Positions 18,764 through 27,973 of a stretch of DNA of 64,000 bases are shown one piece after another. Position 1 is the stretch's first letter, and each line of letters opens with the position of its first letter. The translations under genes and the position numbers were made by a program. The notes beneath the pieces were generated by a model. That model worked only from the letters and a program-made list of their open reading frames with translations. It was not told the origin of the DNA and ran no database searches. The stretch comes from Kamptonema formosum PCC 6407 (lineage in GTDB: Bacteria > Cyanobacteriota > Cyanobacteriia > Cyanobacteriales > Microcoleaceae): contig NZ_KB235903.1 of assembly GCF_000332155.1 (NCBI RefSeq), positions 487,315 to 551,314 on the forward strand, in the 5' to 3' direction.

Positions 18764-19606
18764 ATGCTGCTAGAATTAGCGATTGGCGATGCTTACGGCG
18801 CTGGCTTTGAATTTGCTGACCAGCAGATAATTGAATCCTACAATAATCTCAGCAGCTACATACAGCATCCCCGTCACAATATCCAACCGGGATGCTACAC
18901 AGATGATACCCAGATGAGTTTAGCAATTGCTGAAACTATCGTCGGTAAAGAACCTTGGACACCGGAAGTTTTAGCTAGTAAATTTATTGTCGCTTTTAAT
19001 CGCGATCGCAGAGTGGGTTATGCCAGTAAATTTTACAATTTTTTACTGGAAGTTCAAGACGGAAAGGATTTCTTAGCCAGAATTTACTCCACTAGCGATA
19101 AAAGTGGTGCGGCGATGCGGGCCGCTCCCATTGGCATATTTCCTACTGTAGAAAAAGTGATCGAAGCTACAACCATTCAAGCTGCAATTACTCACAATAC
19201 TCCAGATGGAATTAATGCAGCTAGAGCCGCAGCTTTAATGTCGCATTACTTTATCTATAGGCTAGGTTCAAAGGTAGATTTAGGAAAGTTTCTGGAAACT
19301 CACGTATCTGGTGAATGGTCAAAACCTTGGGAAGGAGAAGTTAAAACAAAAGGTTTAATCTGCGTCCGAGCCGCGATTACTGCGGTCATGCGAAATGATA
19401 GCATGAGCGAACTCCTTAAAGATTGTATTGCCTTTTCTGGAGATGTAGATACTGTAGCTGCTATTGCCTTAGCAGCAGGTTCATGCAGCCAAGAAATTGC
19501 CCAAGACATTCCCGAACATCTGATAGAAAACTTAGAAAATTTCTCCTATGGTAAAGATTATATTATCGAACTAGAGCGGCAATTGATGAGTTTAGTGGAG
19601 CAATAA
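18764..19606 (+). CDS. ADP-ribosylglycohydrolase family protein
   Basis: 280 residues. The start MLLELAIGDAYGAGFEF matches the conserved N-terminal GDAxG motif, the metal-binding YTDDTQMSLAIAE (about 45-57) and the C-terminal SGDVDTVAAIALAAGS (about 225) carries the second Asp cluster. Such enzymes remove ADP-ribose from proteins or small molecules using two Mg ions. It sits between the Nudix gene and the photolyase gene (3-base gap to the latter), suggesting a damage- or NAD-linked operon. Confidence 0.88.
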   Translation: MLLELAIGDAYGAGFEFADQQIIESYNNLSSYIQHPRHNIQPGCYTDDTQMSLAIAETIVGKEPWTPEVLASKFIVAFNRDRRVGYASKFYNFLLEVQDGKDFLARIYSTSDKSGAAMRAAPIGIFPTVEKVIEATTIQAAITHNTPDGINAARAAALMSHYFIYRLGSKVDLGKFLETHVSGEWSKPWEGEVKTKGLICVRAAITAVMRNDSMSELLKDCIAFSGDVDTVAAIALAAGSCSQEIAQDIPEHLIENLENFSYGKDYIIELERQLMSLVEQ

Positions 19607-19609
19607 AGG

Positions 19610-21058
19610 ATGTCTGATTTAATTCTATTTTGGCATCGGCGTGACTTGCGAATTTCTGATAATATCGGATTAGCAGCAGCACGTCATTTAAGTCAAAAAG
19701 TAGTTGGGATTTTTTGCCTAGATTTCAATATTTTACAGCGCGATGATGTGGCACCAGCCAGAGTAGCTTACATGATTGGATGCTTGCAGGAACTTCAACG
19801 TCGCTATCTCGAAGCTGGCAGTCAATTATTGATACTTCAAGCTGAACCTACCCAAGGAATACCAAAATTAGCAATAGCTTTGCAGGCAAAGGCTGTATTC
19901 TGGAATTTAGATGTTGAGCCATATTCAAGAGAGCGCGATGATGCTGTTTCAAACGCACTTAAACAAGCAGGAATTAAGGTTGAAAACTTTTGGGATCAAC
20001 TACTGCACGCGCCAGATGAAATTCGTACTGGCATGGGTACAAAGTACACAGTTTATACTCCATTTTGGAAAAATTGGGTTAGCAAACCCAAAGCAGAACC
20101 TGTTGATACATTGCCGATTATGTCTCTGGAACAGTTAACAGGATTAACCGCAAAAGAACAAGAAATAGCTAAGTTATCTGGTACAATTAGATTGCCAAGT
20201 GCGAAAGAATTAGGATTTGTTTGGAATGCTCCTTTAATTATAGAACCAGGGGAAGATGGAGCACAAGAAAAGTTAGATGATTTTTGCGATCGTGCCATCT
20301 ACGACTATGATAAACAGCGCAACTTTCCGGCGCTTGACGGCACATCTCAACTCAGTGCGGCTCTTAAGTTTGGAGCAATTGGTATCCGTACTGTTTGGCA
20401 AGCTACTGTTACAGTTATGGAAAAATGCCATACTGAAGCAGCGCGGATAAATATCCAGACTTGGCAACAGGAACTCGCTTGGCGAGAATTTTATCAACAC
20501 GCCATGTATAACTTCCCAGAATTAGCTAATGGTGCTTATCGAGAGGCGTTTAAAGACTTTCCTTGGGATAACAATCAAGAACTTTTCCAAGCTTGGTGTG
20601 AAGGGAAAACAGGCTATCCAATTATTGATGCTGCTATGCGTCAAATGAATCAAACTGGGTGGATGCACAACCGCTGTCGGATGATAGTTGCTAGTTTCTT
20701 GACCAAAGATTTAATTATTAACTGGCAGTGGGGCGAAAAATACTTTATGCAGAACTTAATTGATGGCGACCTTTCTGCTAATAATGGAGGATGGCAGTGG
20801 AGTGCATCTAGTGGCATGGACCCGAAGCCCCTGCGAATTTTCAATCCATTTACCCAAGGGCAAAAATTCGATCCAAAAAGTGAATATATCCGGAAATGGG
20901 TTCCAGAATTGCGTTGGATAGATACAGCTTCTTTGCTAGCTGGGAAAATCACGCCGATAGAGCGGCGCAGCATTGGCTATCCTGAGCCGATTGTGGATCA
21001 TAATCAGCAGCAGCGAAGGTTTAAGGAACTTTATAAGCAACAAAAAATAGTTGAGTAA
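19610..21058 (+). CDS. phrA: Deoxyribodipyrimidine photolyase
   Basis: 482 residues: N-terminal alpha/beta antenna domain ([19 protein letters not shown]) and C-terminal FAD domain with [54 protein letters not shown] and [12 protein letters not shown]. It repairs cyclobutane pyrimidine dimers with blue light. The protein resembles the class I enzyme of Synechococcus that carries an 8-HDF antenna; that chromophore is inferred. It begins three bases after the ADP-ribosylglycohydrolase stop, so the two are probably cotranscribed. Confidence 0.94.
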   Translation: MSDLILFWHRRDLRISDNIGLAAARHLSQKVVGIFCLDFNILQRDDVAPARVAYMIGCLQELQRRYLEAGSQLLILQAEPTQGIPKLAIALQAKAVFWNLDVEPYSRERDDAVSNALKQAGIKVENFWDQLLHAPDEIRTGMGTKYTVYTPFWKNWVSKPKAEPVDTLPIMSLEQLTGLTAKEQEIAKLSGTIRLPSAKELGFVWNAPLIIEPGEDGAQEKLDDFCDRAIYDYDKQRNFPALDGTSQLSAALKFGAIGIRTVWQATVTVMEKCHTEAARINIQTWQQELAWREFYQHAMYNFPELANGAYREAFKDFPWDNNQELFQAWCEGKTGYPIIDAAMRQMNQTGWMHNRCRMIVASFLTKDLIINWQWGEKYFMQNLIDGDLSANNGGWQWSASSGMDPKPLRIFNPFTQGQKFDPKSEYIRKWVPELRWIDTASLLAGKITPIERRSIGYPEPIVDHNQQQRRFKELYKQQKIVE

Positions 21059-21091
21059 ATTCTTGATTTTTGGTGTACAATATGTAAATTC

Positions 21092-21199
21092 ATGCCAACT
21101 CGATTGGTAATGCTAGAGATACCAATCCCTAGAATGTTGCAAAAAGTAGAGGAAAAATTTACCTTTGCTGAAGCGATTGCCTCTGAATTAATATCCTGA
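21092..21199 (+). CDS. Very short open frame (35 aa), doubtful
   Basis: ATG 21092 opens MPTRLVMLEIPIPRMLQKVE and continues into KFTFAEAIASELIS before a TGA. The composition is protein-like and the gap is otherwise empty, but there is no clear Shine-Dalgarno. It may be a remnant of a longer gene. Confidence 0.3.
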   Translation: MPTRLVMLEIPIPRMLQKVEEKFTFAEAIASELIS

Positions 21200-21223
21200 C
21201 GTTTTTAATGAGATTTTCTGATT

Positions 21224-22183
21224 GTGCAGTTAACTGAATCAAATAAACCTGTAATCGCCTTTGTTGCCTTGCTAATCGGCGTATTTGCTATCTCCCTTGC
21301 GGCTACTTTTGTTAAGTTTAGCCGTTACGAACTTAGTTCATACGCCATTGCCTCTAATCGCTTACTTATATCGGCGATTGTATTTGGCTTGTGCAATGGT
21401 GGTATTACTGCATTTCAGCGTCTTTCTCCTAAAGAAACAGTGGAATCAGAGTTATATACAGCTAAAACTCTGGGGATGTTAGTGATAGCAGGAGTCCTCT
21501 GGCTGGCAGCTCTTGCTGCGGTTTTTTGGGCACAATCCCAGACAAGTATTGCAATTGCTACTTTACTTCACAACCTTGCACCTATTTTCACCAGCTTGGG
21601 AGCATGGTGGTTTTTAGGCAAGACATTTGAGCGTAAATTTGTATTGGGTATGATGATTGCAATCGTGGGAGTGGGAGCGATTGGATGGCAGGAAATGCAA
21701 ATTGATGCAATTAGGGTGCAGGGAGATTTTGCGGCTCTTCTATCGGCGGTGTTTTTGTCAGGATATCTGATGATTATGGAACAGATTCGTACTCAGCTAT
21801 CTCCTGTGACGATGCAAATGTGGATTTGTGGTATTGGGGCGTTTGTAAGTTTACCTGTACTGCTGTTAACTCAAAGTCCGGCTTTTCCTCACTCGTTTAA
21901 TACTTGGTTGATGATTCTCGCTTTAGCCTGCATTTGTCAAGGTTTAGGGCATGGATTATTAACCTTTAGTCTTGACACTTTATCGTCAGTGGTTGTCGCT
22001 TTAGTTCATCTACTCGAACCTGTTTTTGCAGGGATGTTGGCTTGGATTATTTTCTCAGAAAAGCTCGGTTTTTCGAGTTGGATTGGCTTTACGATCGTGC
22101 TTTTAGGATTGTATCTAGCGATTATGAGTCAAACAACTAACGATATGTTACAAAGCGAATTGGAAGAACCTGTTCAGAATTAG
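21224..22183 (+). CDS. DMT-superfamily (EamA) transporter
   Basis: 319 residues with about ten hydrophobic segments in two EamA repeats; typical segments are VAALLIGVFAISLAATFVKF-like at the N-terminus, LLHNLAPIFTSLGAWWFLGK (repeat 1 end) and VHLLEPVFAGMLAWIIFSEK (repeat 2 end). The family exports or imports metabolites and drugs; the substrate is unknown. The start is a GTG at 21224. A small acidic tail (MLQSELEEPVQN) follows the last helix. Confidence 0.88.
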   Translation: MQLTESNKPVIAFVALLIGVFAISLAATFVKFSRYELSSYAIASNRLLISAIVFGLCNGGITAFQRLSPKETVESELYTAKTLGMLVIAGVLWLAALAAVFWAQSQTSIAIATLLHNLAPIFTSLGAWWFLGKTFERKFVLGMMIAIVGVGAIGWQEMQIDAIRVQGDFAALLSAVFLSGYLMIMEQIRTQLSPVTMQMWICGIGAFVSLPVLLLTQSPAFPHSFNTWLMILALACICQGLGHGLLTFSLDTLSSVVVALVHLLEPVFAGMLAWIIFSEKLGFSSWIGFTIVLLGLYLAIMSQTTNDMLQSELEEPVQN

Positions 22184-22261
22184 AGTTTCTTCGTTTTTAG
22201 TCATTAAGTGAGATGCACCCATTCCATTCACTTAGGCTTCACAAAGCCCAAGCTACAGAAA

Positions 22262-24076
22262 CTACAGTACAACAAAAGTATTTGCAGTTAAATCGCTTGT
22301 AGCAGCCCCTTGAACGATACCTAAATAGTTGGTGCCGAGTTTAATAGCCGTAGCACTGACAGCAGCTCCTCCATTCAGATTCAAGCTTACAGCTTCAAAG
22401 GTGAGGCTGCCAAATGTATTGCCGTCAGTTAGACCAATTCTGTCCCCAGCAGTAAAGTCTACAATCACATCTGCATCTGCTAAGCGGGCTGCCGCCGCTT
22501 GCCCTCCAGCTAAGATAAATGTATCGCGTCCATTGCCACCCGTGAGGATGTCTTGACCGCGATCGCCACCCAGCAAGTCGTCGCCGTTACCGCCATTGAG
22601 GACATCATTTTCTTTACCGCCCCGGATATTGTCATTGCCATCTGCTCCAGTGAGAGTATCGTTGTCATTACTGCCGAATATCTGGTCATCGCCAGCACCG
22701 CCGTCAATCTGATCCGACTCTTTACCACCGGACAAACTGTCGCTTCCTGCCCCTCCGTCGATTGTATCGGCTCCTTGCATTCCGTTAATGTTATCAATGC
22801 CTTCTGTCCCGGTAATATTGTCGCTGCCAGATAGCGCCAATATTTGTTTGCCCGCAGCAGCAGGGGGAAGTGATGACAGCAAAATATTGTCACTATTGTC
22901 TGATAAGTTGTAAAACTGACCGTTAACAGTGTTTGCTGGTTGTCCAGTAGGATTGCCTGGGGCGGGGGCATTGATTGCAGGTGCCGCGATCGCTACAGGC
23001 GTACCGAGAGTTCCCGTTGGAGTTGGTGTCGGAGTTCCCGTTGGAGTTGGTGATGGGGTTGGAATTGGAGTTGGTGACGGAGTTCCGGTTGGAATTGGTG
23101 ACGGAGTTGGAATTGGTGCCGGAGTTGGTGACGGAGTTCCCGTTGTCGGAGTTGGTGACGGCGTTGGAACTTGAATTGGTGACGGAGTTGGTACGGGAAC
23201 GGGGGTGTCGCCACTCCGGGGAATCAACGTGACGGTACCTTGGGGAACGCTGACCTGTAGGCTGTAATCAGCAGAGGGAACTGTGAATGCAGTGTTGCTA
23301 GTGACGCGGATTCTGTAGTTAGTATTTGCTTGGCGCGGGACTCCAGTAAGCTGCGCGTTCAAACCGCCGCCGCCGTTATCATCCCCGGCAAGAACATTGC
23401 CATCATCAGCGTTGACGACTTCCACATAAGGGTCAAAGCCACCTGTGGTGCTGCTTAGAGCAATGTTGAGAGGTTGGCCCACCAAGGAGGTAGTTACTAG
23501 AAATTCATCAGCAAGTGTGCTTTTGGTGTTGTCAGTGGGAACGGGAAAAGTAAAGTCTTTGCTGCCCTCCAATTTACCAGTTAATGTAACGGCAGGGGTT
23601 CCCGTTAGAGGAGTACCGCTGAAGTTGCTACCTCTCGGAACTAAACTAACATCGCCCACAGGAATGCTGACCTGTAAATTGTAAGGATGAGCAGGTGGCT
23701 CGGCGGGCAATGGGTCATAGCTGGTAACGCGAACTTTGTACTTAATGCCGCCGGCAATTGTGAAAGAACCAGGAGTGCTCGGATTGTCACCAGGACCAGG
23801 ACCGTCGTTAGGCTGACCGGGTGCAATCACTGAGTTGAAATTGACATTATCAGTATCGTCTGAATCAGCAATGATCTGACCCGTCTCGGCATTTATAACT
23901 TCTAGGAAAGTGTCATATTTCGTTGGATCTGTAGCCGTAAGAGAAAGCGTGACAGGTTGCCCGATCGCAGATGTATTTAAGTCATATTCATCAGCCCGCG
24001 TGAAGCCGAAACTGGGAGCTGGAAAAATAATGTCATCTTTATCGAGTTGAGCAGTTTTTGTATCAGTATTTGCCAT
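22262..24076 (-). CDS. RTX-type calcium-binding protein with pre-peptidase-like domains
   Basis: 604 residues from ATG 24076 ([20 protein letters not shown]), which has AGGTC upstream; a longer frame to 24199 has atypical residues. Two beta-rich domains of pre-peptidase C-terminal type come first (residues 10-140 and 155-285: [35 protein letters not shown]), then a long Pro/Thr/Ser linker of TPSPTPTG repeats, then about eight GGxGxDxLxGG calcium-binding nonapeptides and a C-terminal FILAGGQ...[13 protein letters not shown] cap. Such proteins are secreted by type I export or lie on the cell surface. The 3' end faces the transporter gene. Confidence 0.88.
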   Translation of the reverse strand: MANTDTKTAQLDKDDIIFPAPSFGFTRADEYDLNTSAIGQPVTLSLTATDPTKYDTFLEVINAETGQIIADSDDTDNVNFNSVIAPGQPNDGPGPGDNPSTPGSFTIAGGIKYKVRVTSYDPLPAEPPAHPYNLQVSIPVGDVSLVPRGSNFSGTPLTGTPAVTLTGKLEGSKDFTFPVPTDNTKSTLADEFLVTTSLVGQPLNIALSSTTGGFDPYVEVVNADDGNVLAGDDNGGGGLNAQLTGVPRQANTNYRIRVTSNTAFTVPSADYSLQVSVPQGTVTLIPRSGDTPVPVPTPSPIQVPTPSPTPTTGTPSPTPAPIPTPSPIPTGTPSPTPIPTPSPTPTGTPTPTPTGTLGTPVAIAAPAINAPAPGNPTGQPANTVNGQFYNLSDNSDNILLSSLPPAAAGKQILALSGSDNITGTEGIDNINGMQGADTIDGGAGSDSLSGGKESDQIDGGAGDDQIFGSNDNDTLTGADGNDNIRGGKENDVLNGGNGDDLLGGDRGQDILTGGNGRDTFILAGGQAAAARLADADVIVDFTAGDRIGLTDGNTFGSLTFEAVSLNLNGGAAVSATAIKLGTNYLGIVQGAATSDLTANTFVVL

Positions 24077-24406
24077 TGGAGTTGACCTCAAAATTAAAGT
24101 TAGAACAGAATGATGTTTCAATTGCCATAACCCAGCATCGATACTGTTGAAAATTGCAGTAATTTGTCTATCAATTTGCAGGCAACTATAAATAGACAAG
24201 CTGACCTACAGCAGTAAAGATATTGCTACAGTTTCTGCGCGAATCACCCGTCGTGCAGCTATGCTGAAATCTGGAACTAGATGCTAGTTGTATAAGCTCT
24301 CTTTCCTACTATTTAAAGTTACGATAGATGTCCTTAAGCAGTCATTACCGAAAACTGCAACTTAGATTTCAGAAAAGTGAAGCGATCGCTTCACAAAACT
24401 ATATAC
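24077..24406. other. Intergenic region upstream of the RTX gene
   Basis: About 330 bases between the CHAT gene stop and the RTX start. It contains a HIP1 site at about 24381 and presumably the RTX gene promoter on the minus strand. No clear terminator or RNA gene is seen. Confidence 0.4.
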
Positions 24407-27253
24407 TTACAGCCACTCACCCTGAAGTACAAAAGCCGCCCAATAATAAGGTGAACTCCATTGTGGTATCTGCGACATCTCCACCTGTGCTTGTCTCAAA
24501 GCCGCCGCAGGCGTTAACTTTTCCTGCAACATTCCCCGATAAAATCGCTTCATTAACTCTGCTGTTGCTTGGTCGTCAACCTTCCACAAACTCACCAGCA
24601 CTCGCGCCGCACCTGCATACATAAACCCCCGCGTTAGTCCAATAATTCCTTCACCTTTAACTTCCTGACCTTGACCTGTTTGACACGCACTCAAAACAAC
24701 TAACTCTGCGGGTAAATGTAGATTAAAAATATCGCTCAGTCGCAAAAAACCATTCTGCGGTATTCCTTGTTCATCTACTAAGGACATGACAATTCCTGAT
24801 AATTCTGGACGCGCAGTATTAAGAATACCGTGCGTAGCAAAATGAATAATGCGATATTGAGCTAAATTTGGGTTAATTGCACTGGTTTTATTAGCCTGAA
24901 AATCTAAAAATTGGATTCTTTCTGCTTCAGGAACTAAAGCCATAATTGCCTCAGCTTCGATGCGGGTTCCTGAAAGTCGTGTTAGTTTTATGCCTGCGTC
25001 TCGGAGAGCATCTTTTAATTCTACTTGTGTAATTGGCAGATTTTCTAAATTGGGTATGATATCATTATTTGAATTAACTGTATTGCGATCGAGCCGTCCA
25101 TCGTTTTTACCAAATACCGGATCGGCAAGTACCGCTATAGTCTTAGGTGCAAGTTGCCGCCCTCTGACTTGATTTCTTAATACAGCTAATGTGGATGCTG
25201 AAGGTAAATTAACAATTTCATGCTGCATCATCAATGGCACAAAAGTATTTTGAGTTTGAGATTCTCTGGGAATTACTAAAGCACTAAAAGGTATGGTTTG
25301 TAATCTTCCATCAGCAACGATCGCTAATCTTTTATTTTCTAGTTGTTTAGCAACAGGTTTCAGCAAAATTTGACTGAGAATATCTACAGCTAAAACACCC
25401 TGGGCAGGGCGCATTCTGATTGGTACTAATTCTTCTTGCTGAAAACGTTGCACAGCTTTTTCAATATCTGCCTGTTTAGGTAACTCATAACTGTTAATAC
25501 TTGTTTTTGTAACTGCCCAAAGATAGCTCCGTTCTTCTCCCAATGAGTATTCTAAAAGTATGGTATTTTCATCAAGTAAAGTTGATTGAATTTCTGATAA
25601 AGTTAGAGGTTGTGGTTGAGTAATAGCCGCATAACTAGGACTTGTAGCTTTAATCTCGGCTTTGATTTCTTCATATTGTTGATAAAGTTTAAAAAGTTCT
25701 GTTTCTAAAGCGGTTATTTGTTCGGGCGTAGGCTGGCTATCTAACAGTTCAACTTGACGTTTTTCTAGTTCATTAATTTGCTTGCCGATCGCGCTTTCTC
25801 GTTCCAGCAACTCTGTGTTAGCACTACTACGAATATCTGCTTTAGCTTCAGCAAGTAATTCTAAAAGACTGCGAGCGCGGGAACGTTCGCTGGCGTGAAG
25901 CGCTTTAGCATCATACCCTGCTGATGGATTATTTTTATGCAATTTCATTAATAGATCGATATAAAATTCGTATCTATCTTCCCTCATAGAAAAGAAAGAT
26001 GTGCGGAGATTTTGACTAGAAACGCTAGTTCGCAAATCCTCAGTAATTTTAATAGAACTTTCCATTTTAATTAAAGATTCTGCAAGATTATTTTGCGCGC
26101 CCTCAATTCGAGCAATTTCATAAAGGTTATCAGCTTCACCATAGCGATCGCGCGTTGCTTTTGTGACTGATAATGATTGATTTAAAGTATCTAAAGCCTG
26201 TTGAGGCTTGTCCATTGAATTGTAAAGCCGACCCATCTCGGACAGCACAATACCTTCATCAATTCGTTCCCCCAACTCTCTATATATCGACACTGATTTT
26301 TCGTAAAATCTTAATGCTTTTTGTAGCTCTTCAAATTCCCAATAAACTTCCCCCAAATGACGATAAACTCTAGCTAACTCCAAACTATTTCCTAATTCTT
26401 GATAAAGCTTTTCCGCTGTCATTAGTGCATCTAGCGCTTGTTGTTTTTTGCCCAAAGCTTCATAAACTTGACTAATATAGATAGAAGCACGAGCTTCTCC
26501 AGATTTATAGCCGACTTGCCTTGCAACTTCTATTGCTTGCTTATAGTAATTCAGAGCTTGTTCATTATTTCCTAACCCATAATAAGCCCAAGCTAATAGG
26601 GATAAAGTGACAGATTCACCCCTGCGATCGCCTGCTTTTTGATAAACCTTTAACGCCTGTTCGTATAATTCTATTCCTTTTTGTCTAGCACCTAAAAAGA
26701 AATAGTGAATCCAGCCCATATTAGAGAAAGTTAATCCAACTCCAGCCGTATCCCCTACTTGCTGATAAAGTCGCTGTGCTGCCTCTAAATAATCTAAAAC
26801 TTTTTGCCTTTCTCCAAATACGTTGTAAAGCATTCCTAAATCGTGCAAAGTTCTAGCCTGTAAAAGAACTTCACCTAATTCTGCAAAAATTGGTACTGCT
26901 TGATTGTAGTAGACTAAAGCTTGTTCTGCCTCCCCTAAAGACTGGTAAAGTCTCCCAATCTTTTTTAGAATTGCCGCTAACTGTAAACGAACCTCACGTG
27001 CTGAAGCTTCACTAGCTGGTAAGTTTTTGTAAATTTGAAGTGCTTCTAAATATTTCTCAATTGCCAGTCGTTTCGATACGGCTGTTCCTTGTCCTTCCTG
27101 TGTTAGTTTCTCTGCTTCTGCCACAGCTTTCTCTGCTGCGAGGCGATCGGTATTAGCTTGAGTTATTACTGATTGTTGAGGAGTAGCCAACATTGAGCTA
27201 GACAACAAGAAAATGCTAAAAAATACACTTAACCCAAGCTGTAAAGTTTTCAT
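24407..27253 (-). CDS. TPR-CHAT caspase-like peptidase
   Basis: 948 residues. A signal peptide (LQLGLSVFFSIFLLSSSMLA) precedes about ten TPR repeats (residues 70-420, for example GEAEQALVYYNQAVPIFAELG). A helical linker (LLERESAIGKQINELEKRQ) leads to a C-terminal CHAT domain (about 640-945) with the catalytic His in IIHFATHGILN (about 806) and Cys in LVVLSACQTGQG (about 855), followed by GLTRGFMYAGAARVLVSLWKVDD. CHAT proteins are caspase-related proteases. It is the last gene of an operon with a DUF928 protein, a CHASE2 kinase and a NarL regulator. The likely export means it would act outside the cytoplasm; its target is unknown. Confidence 0.93.
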   Translation of the reverse strand: MKTLQLGLSVFFSIFLLSSSMLATPQQSVITQANTDRLAAEKAVAEAEKLTQEGQGTAVSKRLAIEKYLEALQIYKNLPASEASAREVRLQLAAILKKIGRLYQSLGEAEQALVYYNQAVPIFAELGEVLLQARTLHDLGMLYNVFGERQKVLDYLEAAQRLYQQVGDTAGVGLTFSNMGWIHYFFLGARQKGIELYEQALKVYQKAGDRRGESVTLSLLAWAYYGLGNNEQALNYYKQAIEVARQVGYKSGEARASIYISQVYEALGKKQQALDALMTAEKLYQELGNSLELARVYRHLGEVYWEFEELQKALRFYEKSVSIYRELGERIDEGIVLSEMGRLYNSMDKPQQALDTLNQSLSVTKATRDRYGEADNLYEIARIEGAQNNLAESLIKMESSIKITEDLRTSVSSQNLRTSFFSMREDRYEFYIDLLMKLHKNNPSAGYDAKALHASERSRARSLLELLAEAKADIRSSANTELLERESAIGKQINELEKRQVELLDSQPTPEQITALETELFKLYQQYEEIKAEIKATSPSYAAITQPQPLTLSEIQSTLLDENTILLEYSLGEERSYLWAVTKTSINSYELPKQADIEKAVQRFQQEELVPIRMRPAQGVLAVDILSQILLKPVAKQLENKRLAIVADGRLQTIPFSALVIPRESQTQNTFVPLMMQHEIVNLPSASTLAVLRNQVRGRQLAPKTIAVLADPVFGKNDGRLDRNTVNSNNDIIPNLENLPITQVELKDALRDAGIKLTRLSGTRIEAEAIMALVPEAERIQFLDFQANKTSAINPNLAQYRIIHFATHGILNTARPELSGIVMSLVDEQGIPQNGFLRLSDIFNLHLPAELVVLSACQTGQGQEVKGEGIIGLTRGFMYAGAARVLVSLWKVDDQATAELMKRFYRGMLQEKLTPAAALRQAQVEMSQIPQWSSPYYWAAFVLQGEWL

Positions 27254-27266
27254 ATTGAACCATTTA

Positions 27267-27941
27267 TTAAGGAATTGATGTATTGGCTGGTTCTGTTATT
27301 TCTACTAAAGTAAGATTTTTCAATAATCCATAAATAATATCTTTTTCTCCTAATCGCAGAGCTTCGCCTAGTGCGTCATACCATAAACCTGCTTCCGCCA
27401 AAATATCTACATTGGCACGAGCATCGCGAACAAAACGGACTTGTGCAGGCATTGTAACTACATCTATTTCTGCCATTGTAACTAAATCATTAGCTGGTCG
27501 ATCGGGTTGACATAAGATTACTATTTGCCATAAATACCTCTTACCTACGTCAAGACCAGGTTTGTTTTCAGGTAGGGATAGAGTCATAATTCCATACTGA
27601 CTTTGCATCTGAAATTGCTGTTGCAGTTGGGGTTCGTCGTTAGCATCATATTTATACAGCCTAAATTCCATCGGTAAGGGTTGGGAGTTGAAGACAAACC
27701 AAGCAAAGGTAGGACGAGTAGAAGCGGTTTGTCCAACGTGCTTTTGAGGAGCTAGTAGCTTTAAAGATGTTTCTGGGTTACTTTCACATCCACCTCTACC
27801 ACCTGTAGTTGTTGTCCGACCACTTGGCGGACGCTGACCGCTAGGAGGCTTATATTCAGCGAGAGCGATGGTTGTTGATGCTAAGAACAAGCTAGCGATA
27901 CAGATAGTAGCTAGCTGGCAAACGATGTAAGTTTTTATCAT
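27267..27941 (-). CDS. DUF928 secreted protein
   Basis: 224 residues with a signal peptide (ATICIASLFLASTTIALA). A disordered Pro/Gly-rich stretch (KPPSGQRPPSGRTTTT) precedes the DUF928 body: LKLLAPQKHVGQTASTRPTFAW, FRLYKYD and GKRYLWQIVILCQPDRPAND. The family has no known function and in cyanobacteria is repeatedly seen beside CHAT-TPR proteins and CHASE2 sensors. It is separated by 13 bases from the CHAT gene and 32 from the kinase gene, so it is clearly part of the operon. Confidence 0.88.
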   Translation of the reverse strand: MIKTYIVCQLATICIASLFLASTTIALAEYKPPSGQRPPSGRTTTTGGRGGCESNPETSLKLLAPQKHVGQTASTRPTFAWFVFNSQPLPMEFRLYKYDANDEPQLQQQFQMQSQYGIMTLSLPENKPGLDVGKRYLWQIVILCQPDRPANDLVTMAEIDVVTMPAQVRFVRDARANVDILAEAGLWYDALGEALRLGEKDIIYGLLKNLTLVEITEPANTSIP

Positions 27942-27973
27942 AATTTATGATACTGTTTTTATTAAAATTTTCA

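Noticed and set aside
22929-23232. Frames with Gly-Val or Glu-Leu repeats on the plus strand
   Set aside because: They are the antisense of the TPSPTPTG linker of the RTX gene, a by-product of repetitive DNA.
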